From Brevundimonas sp. (GTDB lineage: Bacteria; Pseudomonadota; Alphaproteobacteria; Caulobacterales; Caulobacteraceae), in the NCBI RefSeq assembly GCF_029945885.1, contig NZ_JAQSDK010000004.1, forward strand, positions 248,001 through 312,000: a DNA stretch of 64,000 nt, in the 5' to 3' direction. The notes under the pieces were generated by a model. It did not search any database and was not told the DNA's origin. It saw only the letters and a program-made list of their open reading frames with translations. The translations under genes and the position numbers were made by a program. Below, one piece after another: positions 12,159 to 21,536 of the stretch (the first letter of the stretch is position 1; the number at the start of each line of letters is the position of its first letter).

Positions 12159-13418
12159 ATGACGCGGCTGGTGATGAAATTCGGCGGCACCTCGATGGGC
12201 GACCTCGATCGTATCCGTCGGGCGGCGAGGATCGTCGCCGCCGAGGCACGCGCCGGGCACAGCATCGCCGTGGTCGTTTCGGCCATGGCCGGCAAGACCA
12301 ATGAGCTGGTGGCCTGGACCGACGGCGCGGGCCGCGCGGCACCCGGCCTGGCCATGACCGACGATGAATATGACGTGGTCCTGGCCTCGGGCGAACAGGT
12401 CACCGCCGGCCTGCTGGCCCTGACCCTGCGCAATCTCGGCCACGACGCCCGCAGCTGGATGGGCTGGCAGGTGCCGATCCTGACCGATGACGTCCACGGC
12501 CGCGCCCGGATCGACGAGGTCCCCGGCGACGTGCTCGGCGCGGCCATCGACGCCGGCCAGATCGCCGTGGTGCCGGGCTTCCAGGGCGTCAGCCGCACCG
12601 GCCGGATCACCACCCTGGGCCGCGGCGGGTCCGACACCTCGGCCGTCGCCGTGGCCGCCGCCCTCGGCTGTGCCTGCGATATCTATACCGACGTCGACGG
12701 CGTCTATACGACCGACCCGCGCATCGAATCCCGGGCCCGCCGCCTCGAAAAGGTCTCCTATGAGGAGATGCTGGAGATGGCGTCCCTGGGGGCCAAGGTG
12801 CTGCAGACCCGTTCGGTCGAACTGGCCATGGCCAAACGGGTCCCGGTGCGGGTCCTGTCCAGCTTTATCGAACCCGACGCCGCCGGCGTCCTGCCCGAGA
12901 AATCCGGCACCCTGATCTGCGACGAGGAGGAAATCGTGGAGAAACGCATTGTGAGCGGTGTCACCATGAGCCGCGACGAGGCCCGTATCAGCCTGCTGGG
13001 CCTGCCCGACAGCGTCGACCGTCCGGCGGTGGTCTTCACCCGCCTGGCCGAGGCCAACGTCAATGTCGACATGATCGTCCAGTCGCCCAGCCGCACCGAG
13101 GGCACAGTCAATCTGACCTTCACCACTGGCCGCCGCGACGCCCTGCGCGCCGCCGAGCTGATGCGGGAGGGCCAGGCCGACATCGGCTTCCAGGACATCC
13201 GCGTCGACGAGGACGTGGCCAAGGTCTCGGTCATCGGCGTCGGCATGCGCAGCCACGCGGGCGTGGCCCAGACCATGTTCCGCGCCCTGGCCGACAAGGG
13301 TATCAAATTCCAGGCGATCTCGACCTCCGAGATCAAGATCAGCGTCCTGATCGACGCGGCCTATGCCGAGCTCGCCGTGCGGGCCCTGCATTCGGCCTAC
13401 GGACTGGAAGCTGTATAG
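12159..13418 (+). CDS. lysC: Aspartate kinase
   Basis: A 419-residue aspartokinase, the first step from aspartate to lysine, threonine, methionine and diaminopimelate. The kinase domain has [29 protein letters not shown] and [12 protein letters not shown]. Two ACT domains follow from about residue 265 ([39 protein letters not shown]), the site of lysine/threonine feedback. The start is ATG 56 bases from divergent ubiG. A small hairpin follows the stop, before ptsP. Confidence 0.97.
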   Translation: MTRLVMKFGGTSMGDLDRIRRAARIVAAEARAGHSIAVVVSAMAGKTNELVAWTDGAGRAAPGLAMTDDEYDVVLASGEQVTAGLLALTLRNLGHDARSWMGWQVPILTDDVHGRARIDEVPGDVLGAAIDAGQIAVVPGFQGVSRTGRITTLGRGGSDTSAVAVAAALGCACDIYTDVDGVYTTDPRIESRARRLEKVSYEEMLEMASLGAKVLQTRSVELAMAKRVPVRVLSSFIEPDAAGVLPEKSGTLICDEEEIVEKRIVSGVTMSRDEARISLLGLPDSVDRPAVVFTRLAEANVNVDMIVQSPSRTEGTVNLTFTTGRRDALRAAELMREGQADIGFQDIRVDEDVAKVSVIGVGMRSHAGVAQTMFRALADKGIKFQAISTSEIKISVLIDAAYAELAVRALHSAYGLEAV

Positions 13419-13433
13419 GGTCATTTACGCAGT

Positions 13434-13447
13434 CGCCCCTTCGGGCG
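13434..13447 (+). terminator. Short hairpin between lysC and ptsP
   Basis: CGCCC and GGGCG flank a CTTC loop. There is no U-tract, so it may be only an attenuating hairpin or an mRNA-stabilising end. Confidence 0.4.
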
Positions 13448-13464
13448 TCTGAACGGGAGCGGCG

Positions 13465-15735
13465 ATGCCAAAAGGCGGCGGATTGACGACGAGGGGGCCA
13501 CGGAACCTCCTGCGCCAGATCCGCGAGGCCATGGCCGGCGCGGCCCCGGCCCAGGATCGTCTCGACATGGTCGTGCGCACCATCGCCCAGTCGATGGTCG
13601 CCGAGGTCTGCTCGATCTATCTGCGCCGCGCCTCGGGTGAGCTGGAACTGTTCGCCACCGAGGGCCTGAACCGTGACGCCGTCCACAATACGCGGTTGCG
13701 GCCCGGCGAGGGCCTGGTCGGCGAGGTCGCCCGTATGGCGGCCCCGATCAGCCTGTCCGACGCCCCGTCCCACCCCAGTTTCGCCTATCGCCCGGAGACG
13801 GGCGAGGATCCGTATCACGCCTTCCTCGGGGCCCCGCTGCTGCGGGGCGGCCGCGCCATTGGCGTCCTCGTCGTCCAGAACCGCGCCGAACGTCGCTATG
13901 ACGACGAAGAGGTCGAGGACATCCAGACCATCGCCATGGTCCTGGCCGAGACCGTGGCCTCCGGCGAATTGCTGGCCCAGGACGAACTGCGCGACGTCGA
14001 GGTCGCCCCCCACCGTCCGGAACGGCTCAAGGGCCAGAGGTTCGCCGAGGGCCTGGCCTATGGCCATGTCGTCCTGCACGAACCGCCACTGGCCCCCGAA
14101 CAACTGCTGTCCGACGACCCGGACGCCGAGGGGGCCCGCCTGTCCCAGGCCCTGTTCGCGCTCAAGGCCAATATCGACCACATCCTGGAAGGCGGGCAGG
14201 GCAAGCTGGCCGGCACCTCGTTCGAGGTGCTCGAGACCTACCGGATGTTCGCCGACGACCGCGGCTGGAACCGCTCGCTCGAGGATGCGGTCCAGAGCGG
14301 CCTGACCGCCGAGGCCGCCGTCGACCGGGTGCGCAACGAACACCGGGCCCGCTTCGCCCAGGCCCGCGACCCTTACATCAAGGAGCGGCTGCACGATTTC
14401 GAGGACCTGGCCAACCGGCTGCTGCGGGTCCTGGCCGGGGACCGGCCGGGCGATCGCGAACTGCCCGACGACGCCATCCTCGTGGCCCGTAACCTCGGCC
14501 CGGCCGACCTGCTGGAATATCCCCGTCACAAGCTGCGCGGCCTGCTGCTCGAGGAGGGATCGGCCGCCAGCCACGCCGCCATCGTCGCCCGGGCCCTGCA
14601 GATCCCCTGCGTCGGTCGCCTCATGGGCCTGCGCGACCGCCTGTCCGAGGGCGACCTGGTCATCGCCGACGGCGAGGCCGGCGAGGCCTATCTGCGCCCC
14701 CGTCCCGACATGCTGGAGGCGGTCCAGTCGCGGATGGAGGTCCGGGCCCAGCGCCGGGCCGAGTTCGCCAAGCTGCGCGACACCCCGGCCGTCACCCTGG
14801 ACGGCACCCGTATCACCCTGCTGGCCAATGCCGGCCTGGCCGTCGACCTCGAGAACCTGAACGACACCGGGGCCGAGGGCATCGGCCTGTTCCGCACCGA
14901 ATTCCAGTTCATGGTCTCCGAGGAACTGCCGCGGCTCGACGCCCAGACGGCGCTCTACAAACTGGTGCTGGACGCCGCCGGCGACCGGCCCGTGACCTTC
15001 CGCACCCTCGATGTCGGGGGCGACAAGGTGCTGCCCTATCTCGAGACCGAGCGCGAGGAGAACCCCGCCCTGGGCCGCCGCGCCATCCGCCTGGGTCTGG
15101 ACCGGCCCGGCCTGCTGCGTCTGCAGCTGCGCGCCCTGTTGCAGGCCGGGGCCGGCCGTGAGCTGCGGGTCATGTTCCCGATGATCGCCACGGTCGACGA
15201 ATTCCGGGCCGCCCGGGAACTGGTCGAGGTCGAATGCCGGTGGGCGCGGCGGCGCGGCCGGACCCTGCCGGACCGGCTGCGCGTCGGGGCGATGATCGAA
15301 TGCCCGTCCCTGCTGTGGCATCTGGACGCCCTGCTGCCGATGACCGATTTCGTCTCGATCGGCACCAACGACCTGTTCCAGTATATGTTCGCCGCCGACC
15401 GGACCAATCCGCTGGTCGCCGACCGCTATGATCCGATGTCACCACCGGCGCTCAGGGCCCTGGCCGAGATCCAGAAGAAATGCGCCGACACCGGCACCCC
15501 GGTCTCGGTCTGCGGCGAGCTGGCGGGCCGTCCGCTCGAGGCCTTCGCCCTGATGGCGCTGGGCTTCACCCGGCTGTCGGCCCCGGCCGGCGGCGTCGGT
15601 CCGGTCAAGCGGATGATCCTGTCGACCGACCTGACCGCGGCCCGCCGCGGCATGGCCAGCCTGCTCGGCTCCTCGGCCGGCTCGATCCGCAGCGAGCTGG
15701 AGTCCCTGGCCCGGAAATTGAACGTCGCGATCTGA
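13465..15735 (+). CDS. ptsP: Phosphoenolpyruvate-protein phosphotransferase PtsP (EI-Ntr)
   Basis: A 756-residue protein, standard for EI-Ntr. The N-terminal GAF domain (residues about 25-165) senses nitrogen status, classically glutamine in the PTS-Ntr. The EI part follows: the phospho-His swivelling segment GSAASHAAIVARALQIPCVG near residue 370, then the PEP-binding barrel with FRTLDVGGDKVLPYL, RVGAMIECPSLLWHLDALL and FVSIGTNDLFQYMFAADRTN, and the active Cys in SVCGELAG. It passes phosphate from PEP to NPr and EIIA-Ntr. Following lysC is a conserved order in Alphaproteobacteria. Confidence 0.96.
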   Translation: MPKGGGLTTRGPRNLLRQIREAMAGAAPAQDRLDMVVRTIAQSMVAEVCSIYLRRASGELELFATEGLNRDAVHNTRLRPGEGLVGEVARMAAPISLSDAPSHPSFAYRPETGEDPYHAFLGAPLLRGGRAIGVLVVQNRAERRYDDEEVEDIQTIAMVLAETVASGELLAQDELRDVEVAPHRPERLKGQRFAEGLAYGHVVLHEPPLAPEQLLSDDPDAEGARLSQALFALKANIDHILEGGQGKLAGTSFEVLETYRMFADDRGWNRSLEDAVQSGLTAEAAVDRVRNEHRARFAQARDPYIKERLHDFEDLANRLLRVLAGDRPGDRELPDDAILVARNLGPADLLEYPRHKLRGLLLEEGSAASHAAIVARALQIPCVGRLMGLRDRLSEGDLVIADGEAGEAYLRPRPDMLEAVQSRMEVRAQRRAEFAKLRDTPAVTLDGTRITLLANAGLAVDLENLNDTGAEGIGLFRTEFQFMVSEELPRLDAQTALYKLVLDAAGDRPVTFRTLDVGGDKVLPYLETEREENPALGRRAIRLGLDRPGLLRLQLRALLQAGAGRELRVMFPMIATVDEFRAARELVEVECRWARRRGRTLPDRLRVGAMIECPSLLWHLDALLPMTDFVSIGTNDLFQYMFAADRTNPLVADRYDPMSPPALRALAEIQKKCADTGTPVSVCGELAGRPLEAFALMALGFTRLSAPAGGVGPVKRMILSTDLTAARRGMASLLGSSAGSIRSELESLARKLNVAI

Positions 15736-15821
15736 CGTGTCTCCCGACGGCACAGTCCCGTCCCCTGGGCGGTGACTGCGGGATATGCCTAACAAATCGT
15801 TGATCGGTCGGCTCTAATGAG

Positions 15822-15830
15822 TTATCCACA
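15822..15830 (+). promoter_or_regulatory. Perfect DnaA box
   Basis: TTATCCACA matches the strong DnaA box exactly and lies about 120 bases upstream of the rodZ start. It is a single copy. It could let DnaA tune rodZ transcription, or be chance. Confidence 0.4.
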
Positions 15831-15951
15831 AGACGAGTTTGAGGGTCCTCCGGGGGGAGGCCTGAACTGTCAGCATCATGTGTTAGGCGGTTCAGGGTCG
15901 AGTACGACACAGGGGGCTTCCGTTCCCGGGTCGAGTGTGAGGTCGGGCGTC

Positions 15952-17037
15952 ATGGCGCTGGATACGGGGAATATCCCCGATGAGTTTCGGGACCATCCCG
16001 ACTGGAAGGACCCTGCGCCTTCCATCGTTGAGGCGGTGACTCTGGGTGAGGGCCTGCGGATGGCGCGCGACGCCTCCGGCAAGTCGCTGGCCGAGCTGTC
16101 GACGATCACCCGTGTCCACACCCGCTATCTGACTGCTCTCGAACAGAATGACTTCTCCATCCTGCCGTCGCGGGTCTTCTCGACCGGCTATGTACGCGCC
16201 TATGCCGGGGCCCTCGGGGTCGACGAGCAGCTGGCCGTCGAGCGCTTCAAACGCGAATGCCCCGATCCGTCGATGCCGCTGCAGGCTCCGGTCGGTGTCG
16301 CCTTCGAGGAAGTCCGTCGCTATTCGCCGCGCCTGATCGCCGCCGGCCTGGCCCTGGTCCTGGCCGTGGTCGGCTGGAATGTGTTCCAGCGCGTCAGCCT
16401 GATGCGCGCGCCGCACCCGTCGGCCCTGACCGCCACCCCCGAGAGCTGGACCCTGGGGGCCGTGCCCGGTCAGGACGGCCTGATGCGGCTGTCCGCACCC
16501 CAGCCCGCGCCGCCGGACCAGACGGTGCCCGCCTTCTACATCACCCCGGGCCTTGAGGCCCAGCTGACCGGGATCGCCCCCGGCTCGGCCGAGGCCCTGG
16601 CCGCCGCCGCCGCCGATGCGGCCCCGGTGCAGAAGGCCTTCAATCCGCGCGGGGCCATCTACGGGGCCTCGGCCACCGCCTCCCAGGTCGTGCTGCAGGC
16701 CCGCAAGGCCGCCAGCCTGGTCGTGCGCATGGGCGACGGCCGGGTGCTGTTCGCCCGCCAGCTGGTCGCCGGCGAAGCCTGGCGCGCGCCGGACGGCGTC
16801 TCGGCCACCATCGACACCTCCGACCCGACCGCCTTCGACGTCTATCTGAACGGCGAGCATGGCGGCGGCCTCCAGGCGGTGCTGACGCCGTTGGCCCAGC
16901 TCAACAGCCGCGCCCAGGCCCTGGCCCGCCAGACCGCCGCGGCGGTCTCGGCCCGGGCCGAGGCGCGCGAGGCTGCGGCCGTCGCCGTCCAGGTCGAGGT
17001 CGCGGCCCCCGAGGCCCCGGACGTCATTCCCGGCTGA
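15952..17037 (+). CDS. rodZ: RodZ-like cell-shape protein, helix-turn-helix plus DUF4115
   Basis: A 361-residue protein. The start at 15952 (MALDTGNIPDEF) has GAGG nine bases upstream; a longer frame from 15817 lacks such support. Residues about 30-110 form an XRE-like helix-turn-helix (LGEGLRMARDASGKSLAELS, ITRVHTRYLTALEQNDF, GYVRAYAGALGVD). A single transmembrane helix follows near residues 125-145 (LIAAGLALVLAVVGWNVF). The periplasmic part carries a DUF4115/RodZ C-terminal beta domain (VVRMGDGRVLFARQLVAGEAW). RodZ links MreB filaments to the elongation machinery. Position directly before ispG matches the conserved rodZ-ispG order. Confidence 0.88.
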   Translation: MALDTGNIPDEFRDHPDWKDPAPSIVEAVTLGEGLRMARDASGKSLAELSTITRVHTRYLTALEQNDFSILPSRVFSTGYVRAYAGALGVDEQLAVERFKRECPDPSMPLQAPVGVAFEEVRRYSPRLIAAGLALVLAVVGWNVFQRVSLMRAPHPSALTATPESWTLGAVPGQDGLMRLSAPQPAPPDQTVPAFYITPGLEAQLTGIAPGSAEALAAAAADAAPVQKAFNPRGAIYGASATASQVVLQARKAASLVVRMGDGRVLFARQLVAGEAWRAPDGVSATIDTSDPTAFDVYLNGEHGGGLQAVLTPLAQLNSRAQALARQTAAAVSARAEAREAAAVAVQVEVAAPEAPDVIPG

Positions 17038-17100
17038 ATCGACGCAGCCCCTGTCCTGCGCCGTGGTTTCGCGTCGCCGGATCGCCTATATGGGCCGGAC

Positions 17101-18246
17101 ATGAGCGAGCTTTCCCATATCCGTCCGTGGCGCCACATCGAGCGCCGCAAGAGCCGCCAGATCATGGTTGGTTCGGTCCCGGTCGGCGGTGACGCCCCGA
17201 TCAGCGTCCAGTCGATGACCAATACCCTGACCTCGGATGCGGCGGCGACGATCGACCAGATCCGCCAGCTGGAAGAGGCCGGGGCCGACATCGTGCGCGT
17301 CTCCTGTCCCGACGAGGCCTCGACCGCCGCCCTGGCCACCATCGTGCGCGAGTCCCGGGTGCCGATCGTCGCCGACATCCATTTCCACTACAAACGCGGC
17401 ATCGAGGCCGCCGAGGCCGGGGCCGCCTGCCTGCGCATCAATCCCGGCAATATCGGCAACGCCCAGCGCGTCCGCGACGTGGTCCAGGCCGCCCGGGATC
17501 ACGGCTGTTCGATGCGGATCGGCGTCAACGCCGGCAGTCTGGAGCGCGATCTGCTCGAGAAATACGGCGAGCCCTGTCCCGAGGCCATGGTCGAGTCCGC
17601 CCTGAACCACGCCCGCATCCTGCAGGACCACGACTTCCACGAGTTCAAGATCTCGGTGAAGGCCTCCGACCCCTTCCTGACCGTGGCCGCCTACCAGCAG
17701 CTGGCCGAGGCCATCGACTGTCCGCTGCACCTGGGCGTGACCGAGGCCGGACCGCTGCGCTCGGGCACGATCAAATCGGCCATCGGCATGGGCAATATGC
17801 TGTGGTCCGGCATCGGCGACACCATCCGTGTCAGCCTCGCCGCCGACCCGGTCGAGGAGATCAAGGTCGGGTTCGACATCCTCAAATCGCTGGGCCTGCG
17901 CCACCGCGGCGTCAACATCATCGCCTGCCCGTCCTGCGCCCGCCAGGGCTTCAACGTCATCGAGACGGTCGGCATCCTCGAGGAAAAGCTGGCCCACATC
18001 ACCACGCCGATGTCGCTGTCGATCATCGGCTGTGTCGTCAACGGCCCGGGTGAGGCTCTCTATACCGACGTCGGCTTCACCGGCGGCGGGGCCGGGTCCG
18101 GCATGGTCTATCTGAACGGCAAGATGGCCCACAAACAGCTCAACACCGGCATGGTCGACGAGATCGTCCAGCAGGTCGAGGCCAGGGCCGCCGAGCTGGA
18201 CGCCGCACGCAGGGTTGTGGCCTTGCCGGTTGTCTCCGCAGGGTAG
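17101..18246 (+). CDS. ispG: 4-hydroxy-3-methylbut-2-enyl diphosphate synthase
   Basis: A 381-residue IspG (GcpE), the penultimate enzyme of the MEP isoprenoid pathway. The TIM-barrel start is [20 protein letters not shown]. The 4Fe-4S ligands are visible as [15 protein letters not shown] and [11 protein letters not shown], with the fourth Glu ligand in the latter. It is separated from rodZ by 63 bases. It is followed by a toxin-antitoxin pair 42 bases downstream. Confidence 0.97.
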   Translation: MSELSHIRPWRHIERRKSRQIMVGSVPVGGDAPISVQSMTNTLTSDAAATIDQIRQLEEAGADIVRVSCPDEASTAALATIVRESRVPIVADIHFHYKRGIEAAEAGAACLRINPGNIGNAQRVRDVVQAARDHGCSMRIGVNAGSLERDLLEKYGEPCPEAMVESALNHARILQDHDFHEFKISVKASDPFLTVAAYQQLAEAIDCPLHLGVTEAGPLRSGTIKSAIGMGNMLWSGIGDTIRVSLAADPVEEIKVGFDILKSLGLRHRGVNIIACPSCARQGFNVIETVGILEEKLAHITTPMSLSIIGCVVNGPGEALYTDVGFTGGGAGSGMVYLNGKMAHKQLNTGMVDEIVQQVEARAAELDAARRVVALPVVSAG

Positions 18247-18288
18247 TATTCGGTTGCGGCCCCCTTAGACCGGGCGCATATTCCCCCC

Positions 18289-18468
18289 ATGCCCGCGCTC
18301 TCGCCCATAGAATCCGAGTTCGCCTCGACCGAAGAGGCCGAGGCCTATGACGTCTGGTTCCGGGCGCGTGTTGAAGCGTCACTGGCTGATCCCCGGCCTG
18401 CCGTCCCGCATGATGACGCCGTCGCGAGGATCGATCGCGCGCTCGCCAAGTCTGTATCCAGGACCTGA
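18289..18468 (+). CDS. Putative antitoxin of a ParDE/RelBE-type pair
   Basis: A 59-residue open frame starting MPALSPIESEFASTEEAEAY and ending in VARIDRALAKSVSRT. It has the length and acidic-then-basic pattern of RelB/StbD-like antitoxins; the segment FRARVEASLADPRPAVPHDD is typical of antitoxins paired with ParE/RelE proteins. The toxin starts three bases after its stop. It follows ispG by 42 bases and may be read with it. Confidence 0.72.
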   Translation: MPALSPIESEFASTEEAEAYDVWFRARVEASLADPRPAVPHDDAVARIDRALAKSVSRT

Positions 18469-18471
18469 GCC

Positions 18472-18753
18472 GTGCTTCCGACGGTCTGGTCAGAGACGGC
18501 CATCACCGATGTTGAGCAAATCGTCAGCTATATCGCAGCGCGCAATCCTGCCGCCGCCCGGCGAATCCGTGACCTGATCGTTGATACAGCCCGGACGTTG
18601 GGGGACCATCCCCATGCCTATCGGGCCGGTCGTGTGTCGGGCACACGGGAGGTGATCGTTCATCCCAACTATGTCCTGATCTATCGCGTAGAGGCGGATG
18701 CCGTAATGATCATCAACGTCTTCCATTCCGCTCAGCAGTATCCCCCCGAATGA
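18472..18753 (+). CDS. ParE/RelE-family toxin
   Basis: A 93-residue toxin with a GTG start. Family pattern: VWSETAITDVEQIVSYIAAR, then NPAAARRIRDLIVDTARTLG, HPHAYRAGRVSGTREVIVHP and NYVLIYRVEADAVMIINVFH. The GTREVIVHPNYVLIY stretch is typical of the ParE/StbE branch. It is a different subfamily from the toxin at 6301. It overlaps the glutathione transferase start as ATGA. Confidence 0.85.
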   Translation: MLPTVWSETAITDVEQIVSYIAARNPAAARRIRDLIVDTARTLGDHPHAYRAGRVSGTREVIVHPNYVLIYRVEADAVMIINVFHSAQQYPPE

Positions 18754-19346
18754 AACTCTATTTCGCCGCCCCGTCCCCCTTCGTCCGCAAATGCCGGATC
18801 GTCGCCCGCGAGAAGGGGCTGTCCGACCGGATCGAGGAGATCGCGGTCAATCCGTATGAGAATGCGCCGGAGCTGATGGCCACCAATCCGGTGGTCCAGG
18901 TCCCGACCCTGATCGCGGCGGACGGCCTGCCGCTGACCGACAGTCCGGTGATCTGCGACTATCTCGACACCCTCGGCGACGGGCCCCGCCTGCTGCCCGA
19001 GGCCGGCGCGGACCGGCTGCGCGTGCGGCGGATGGAGACCCTGGCCAATGGCGCGCTGGAGATGGGCGTCAAATGGCTGCTGGAACTGCGTCGCCCCGAA
19101 TCCGAGCGCTCGCCCTCGTGGATGGCGCGCTGGACCCTGAACCTCGACCGGTCGCTGGATGCGCTGGAAGCGGTCCGGCCCGATCCCGCCGTCCTCGACA
19201 TGGGCACGATCACCGCCGGGGTCGCCGTCACCTGGATCAGCTTCCGCCACCCGGACCACGACTGGAAGACCGGTCGCCCGCATCTGGTGGCCCTGCAGGC
19301 CACGCTCGAGGCCCGGCCGAGCTTCGTGGCGACCCGGCCGGTCTAG
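18750..19346 (+). CDS. Glutathione S-transferase family protein
   Basis: A 198-residue GST. The thioredoxin-like N-domain opens MKLYFAAPSPFVRKCRIVAR, with the glutathione-contacting segment NPVVQVPTLIAADG and the conserved DSPVICDYLDTL. An all-helical C-domain follows (GALEMGVKWLLELRRPESER). The catalytic Ser is probably one of the Ser residues in SPFVRK. The substrate is unknown. It is coupled by a four-base overlap to the toxin gene. Confidence 0.9.
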   Translation: MKLYFAAPSPFVRKCRIVAREKGLSDRIEEIAVNPYENAPELMATNPVVQVPTLIAADGLPLTDSPVICDYLDTLGDGPRLLPEAGADRLRVRRMETLANGALEMGVKWLLELRRPESERSPSWMARWTLNLDRSLDALEAVRPDPAVLDMGTITAGVAVTWISFRHPDHDWKTGRPHLVALQATLEARPSFVATRPV

Positions 19347-19351
19347 ATGGT

Positions 19352-20128
19352 CTAGGGAGCCAGTCCGGCGAGCTGGAGGCCCTGATAGCCGGCCAGCACG
19401 ATGATCAGCACCCCGACCCCGTAGGTCAGCAGCCGCGCCGGGACGCGTTTGGTGATCCAGCCGGCGAAGGGGGCGGCGATCAGGCCGCCGACGATCAGGC
19501 CGCCGACGGCGGCGGCATGATGCTCCAGCGCCCCGCCGGACCAGCGTCCGGTCACCAGGGCCGCGAGGAAGGCCGCCGATATGGCGATGGTCACCAGAAG
19601 TTCGGCGGTGTTGACCGTGCCGATGGCCCGGCGCGGCTCGGTCCCGGCCCCGACCAGGGTCGAGGTCACCGTCGGGCCCCAGCCACCGCCGCCGATCGCA
19701 TCCAGCAGGCCGCCGACAAAGCCCAGCGGGCCGCTCCAGCGCAGCGGAAACAGGCGCAGCCGCACGTCACGGGCCGCCCGCCACAGCACCCAGATGCCGA
19801 TCACCAGCAGATAGGCCAGGATGTAGGGCTTGATCCGGTCGCCGGGCACGCCGGTCAGCACATAGGCCCCGACCGCCCCGCCGATCATCCCGCCCGCCGC
19901 CAGCGGCCAGAACAGGGACCACAGGATATTCCGGTGCATCACATGCGACGCGGCCGAGGCCCCCCCGGTGAAGATCTTGGCGACATGGACGCTGGCCGAG
20001 GCCGCGGCCGGGGGCACGCCAAAGGCCAGCAGCACCGTATTGGCGATCACGCCATAGGCCATGCCCAGGGCCCCGTCGACGATCTGGGCCAGCAGGCCCA
20101 CCGCCAGAAACAGCAGGAAGACGTCCAT
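19352..20128 (-). CDS. TauE/SafE-type sulfite or anion exporter
   Basis: A 258-residue integral membrane protein with about eight hydrophobic segments. The start MDVFLLFLAVGLLAQIVDGA fits the family; the frame runs upstream without support. The TauE duplication is visible: AQIVDGALGMAYGVIANTVL in the first half and GGLLDAIGGGGWGPTVTSTL in the second, with IGTVNTAELLVTIAIS after it. The family moves sulfite, sulfoacetate or similar anions. Converges on the GST gene with only five bases between them. Confidence 0.9.
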   Translation of the reverse strand: MDVFLLFLAVGLLAQIVDGALGMAYGVIANTVLLAFGVPPAAASASVHVAKIFTGGASAASHVMHRNILWSLFWPLAAGGMIGGAVGAYVLTGVPGDRIKPYILAYLLVIGIWVLWRAARDVRLRLFPLRWSGPLGFVGGLLDAIGGGGWGPTVTSTLVGAGTEPRRAIGTVNTAELLVTIAISAAFLAALVTGRWSGGALEHHAAAVGGLIVGGLIAAPFAGWITKRVPARLLTYGVGVLIIVLAGYQGLQLAGLAP

Positions 20129-20272
20129 TCGGGTACCCGTGCGGCATCGGCCACCGTGGTGACGCCTTCCTGCGTAATGCGCCCGGCGCGACGGCGGAAG
20201 CGGGGGTGACGCGCTTGTGACCCGCCGTCCGTGGGCTGTGCCCTCCATCGACAGGTGACGCCCTGCACGCTA

Positions 20273-20381
20273 GAGCGAAATCGGTTGGGTTGGACGAAGT
20301 CCAACCCGGCTCAGATTTCGCTCCAGTTTGAATCCGGGCCATTTTTTGGATTCAGGTCGGTTCGACCTGAAGCAAAAATGG
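20273..20381. repeat. Tandem palindromic (REP-like) elements upstream of prfA
   Basis: Two hairpins lie back to back. The first (20273-20323) pairs an outer GAGCGAAAT with ATTTCGCTC and an inner GGGTTGGAC with GTCCAACCC around a GAA loop. The second pairs TTCAGGTCG with CGACCTGAA (20351-20371) around GTT, flanked by CCATTTTT and AAAAATGG. GAATCC and GGATTC (20330-20353) could form an alternative stem. This is typical of dispersed intergenic palindromes; copy number in the genome is unknown. Confidence 0.75.
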
Positions 20382-20421
20382 GCTAAGGCTCCGCCCCTCC
20401 GGAATTCAGGATGTTTCCCCC

Positions 20422-21489
20422 GTGCGACTGCCCCAGGCCCGGCTCGATCAGGTACTCGACCGCTTCCACCAGGTGGAGGCGCGCATGGGCGCGGCCAGCG
20501 ACGGCCAGGAGATCGTGCGCCTGTCGAAGGAACATGCCGAGCTCAAGCCGGTGGCCGATGCGGTGATGGCCGTGGCCCGGGCCCGGGCCGAGGTCGCCGA
20601 CCTGCAGGCCATGGCCTCTGATCCCGAGATGGCGGCCATGGCCGCCGAGGAGCTGGAGGCCCTGAACGAGACCCTCCCGGGGCTGGAGCGCGAGGTCGCC
20701 CTGTTGCTGGCCCCGCGCGACGCCGACGAGAACGCCTCGGCCGTGCTGGAAGTCCGCGCCGGTACCGGCGGCGACGAGGCCGCCCTGTTCGCCGGCGACC
20801 TGTTCCGCATGTATTCCCGCTACGCCCAGACCCAGGGCTGGAAGGTCGAGGTCGATTCCGCCACCGAGGGGGACGCCGGCGGCTTCAAGGAGATCATCGC
20901 CACCGTCAACGGCGACGGCGTGTTCGGCCGGCTCAAATTCGAGAGCGGCGTGCACCGGGTCCAGCGCGTCCCGACCACCGAGGCCGGCGGTCGCATCCAT
21001 ACCTCGGCCGCCACGGTCGCCGTCCTGCCCGAGGTCGAGGACGTCGAGATCGACATCCAGGACAAGGACATCCGCATCGACACCTTCCGCGCCTCCGGCT
21101 CGGGCGGCCAGCACGTCAACAAGACCGATTCCGCCGTGCGCATCACCCATTTCCCGTCCGGGATCGTCGTCACCTCGTCCGAGAAGTCGCAGCATGTGAA
21201 CCGCGACAAGGCGATGAAGAACCTGCGCGTCCGCCTCTATGACCAGCAGCGCCAGGCCAAGGACAATGCCCGTTCCGACGCGCGCAAATCCCAGGTCGGC
21301 TCGGGCGACCGCTCCGAGCGGATCCGCACCTACAACTTCCCCCAGGGCCGGGTCACCGACCACCGCATCGGCCTGACCCTGCACAGCCTGCCGCAGATCC
21401 TCGAGGGCGACATCGACCCCCTGCTCAACGCCCTGATCGCCGAGGACCAGGCCGCCCGTCTCGCCGACCTCGAAGCCGAGTTCAACTAG
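20422..21489 (+). CDS. prfA: Peptide chain release factor 1
   Basis: A 355-residue RF1. It recognises UAA and UAG stops and triggers peptide release. The catalytic GGQ is at residues 228-230 ([12 protein letters not shown]), and the stop-codon tripeptide lies at 184-186 as PTT in [10 protein letters not shown], within the PxT pattern of RF1 rather than the SPF of RF2. The start is GTG; a nearby ATG is out of frame. prfA is usually followed directly by prmC, which methylates the GGQ Gln; here they are separated by 3.6 kb of other genes. Confidence 0.97.
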   Translation: MRLPQARLDQVLDRFHQVEARMGAASDGQEIVRLSKEHAELKPVADAVMAVARARAEVADLQAMASDPEMAAMAAEELEALNETLPGLEREVALLLAPRDADENASAVLEVRAGTGGDEAALFAGDLFRMYSRYAQTQGWKVEVDSATEGDAGGFKEIIATVNGDGVFGRLKFESGVHRVQRVPTTEAGGRIHTSAATVAVLPEVEDVEIDIQDKDIRIDTFRASGSGGQHVNKTDSAVRITHFPSGIVVTSSEKSQHVNRDKAMKNLRVRLYDQQRQAKDNARSDARKSQVGSGDRSERIRTYNFPQGRVTDHRIGLTLHSLPQILEGDIDPLLNALIAEDQAARLADLEAEFN

Positions 21490-21536
21490 CCCCGGCCGGA
21501 CAGGGTGCCGGTCCGATCGTCGTTTTCAGGAGCCTC

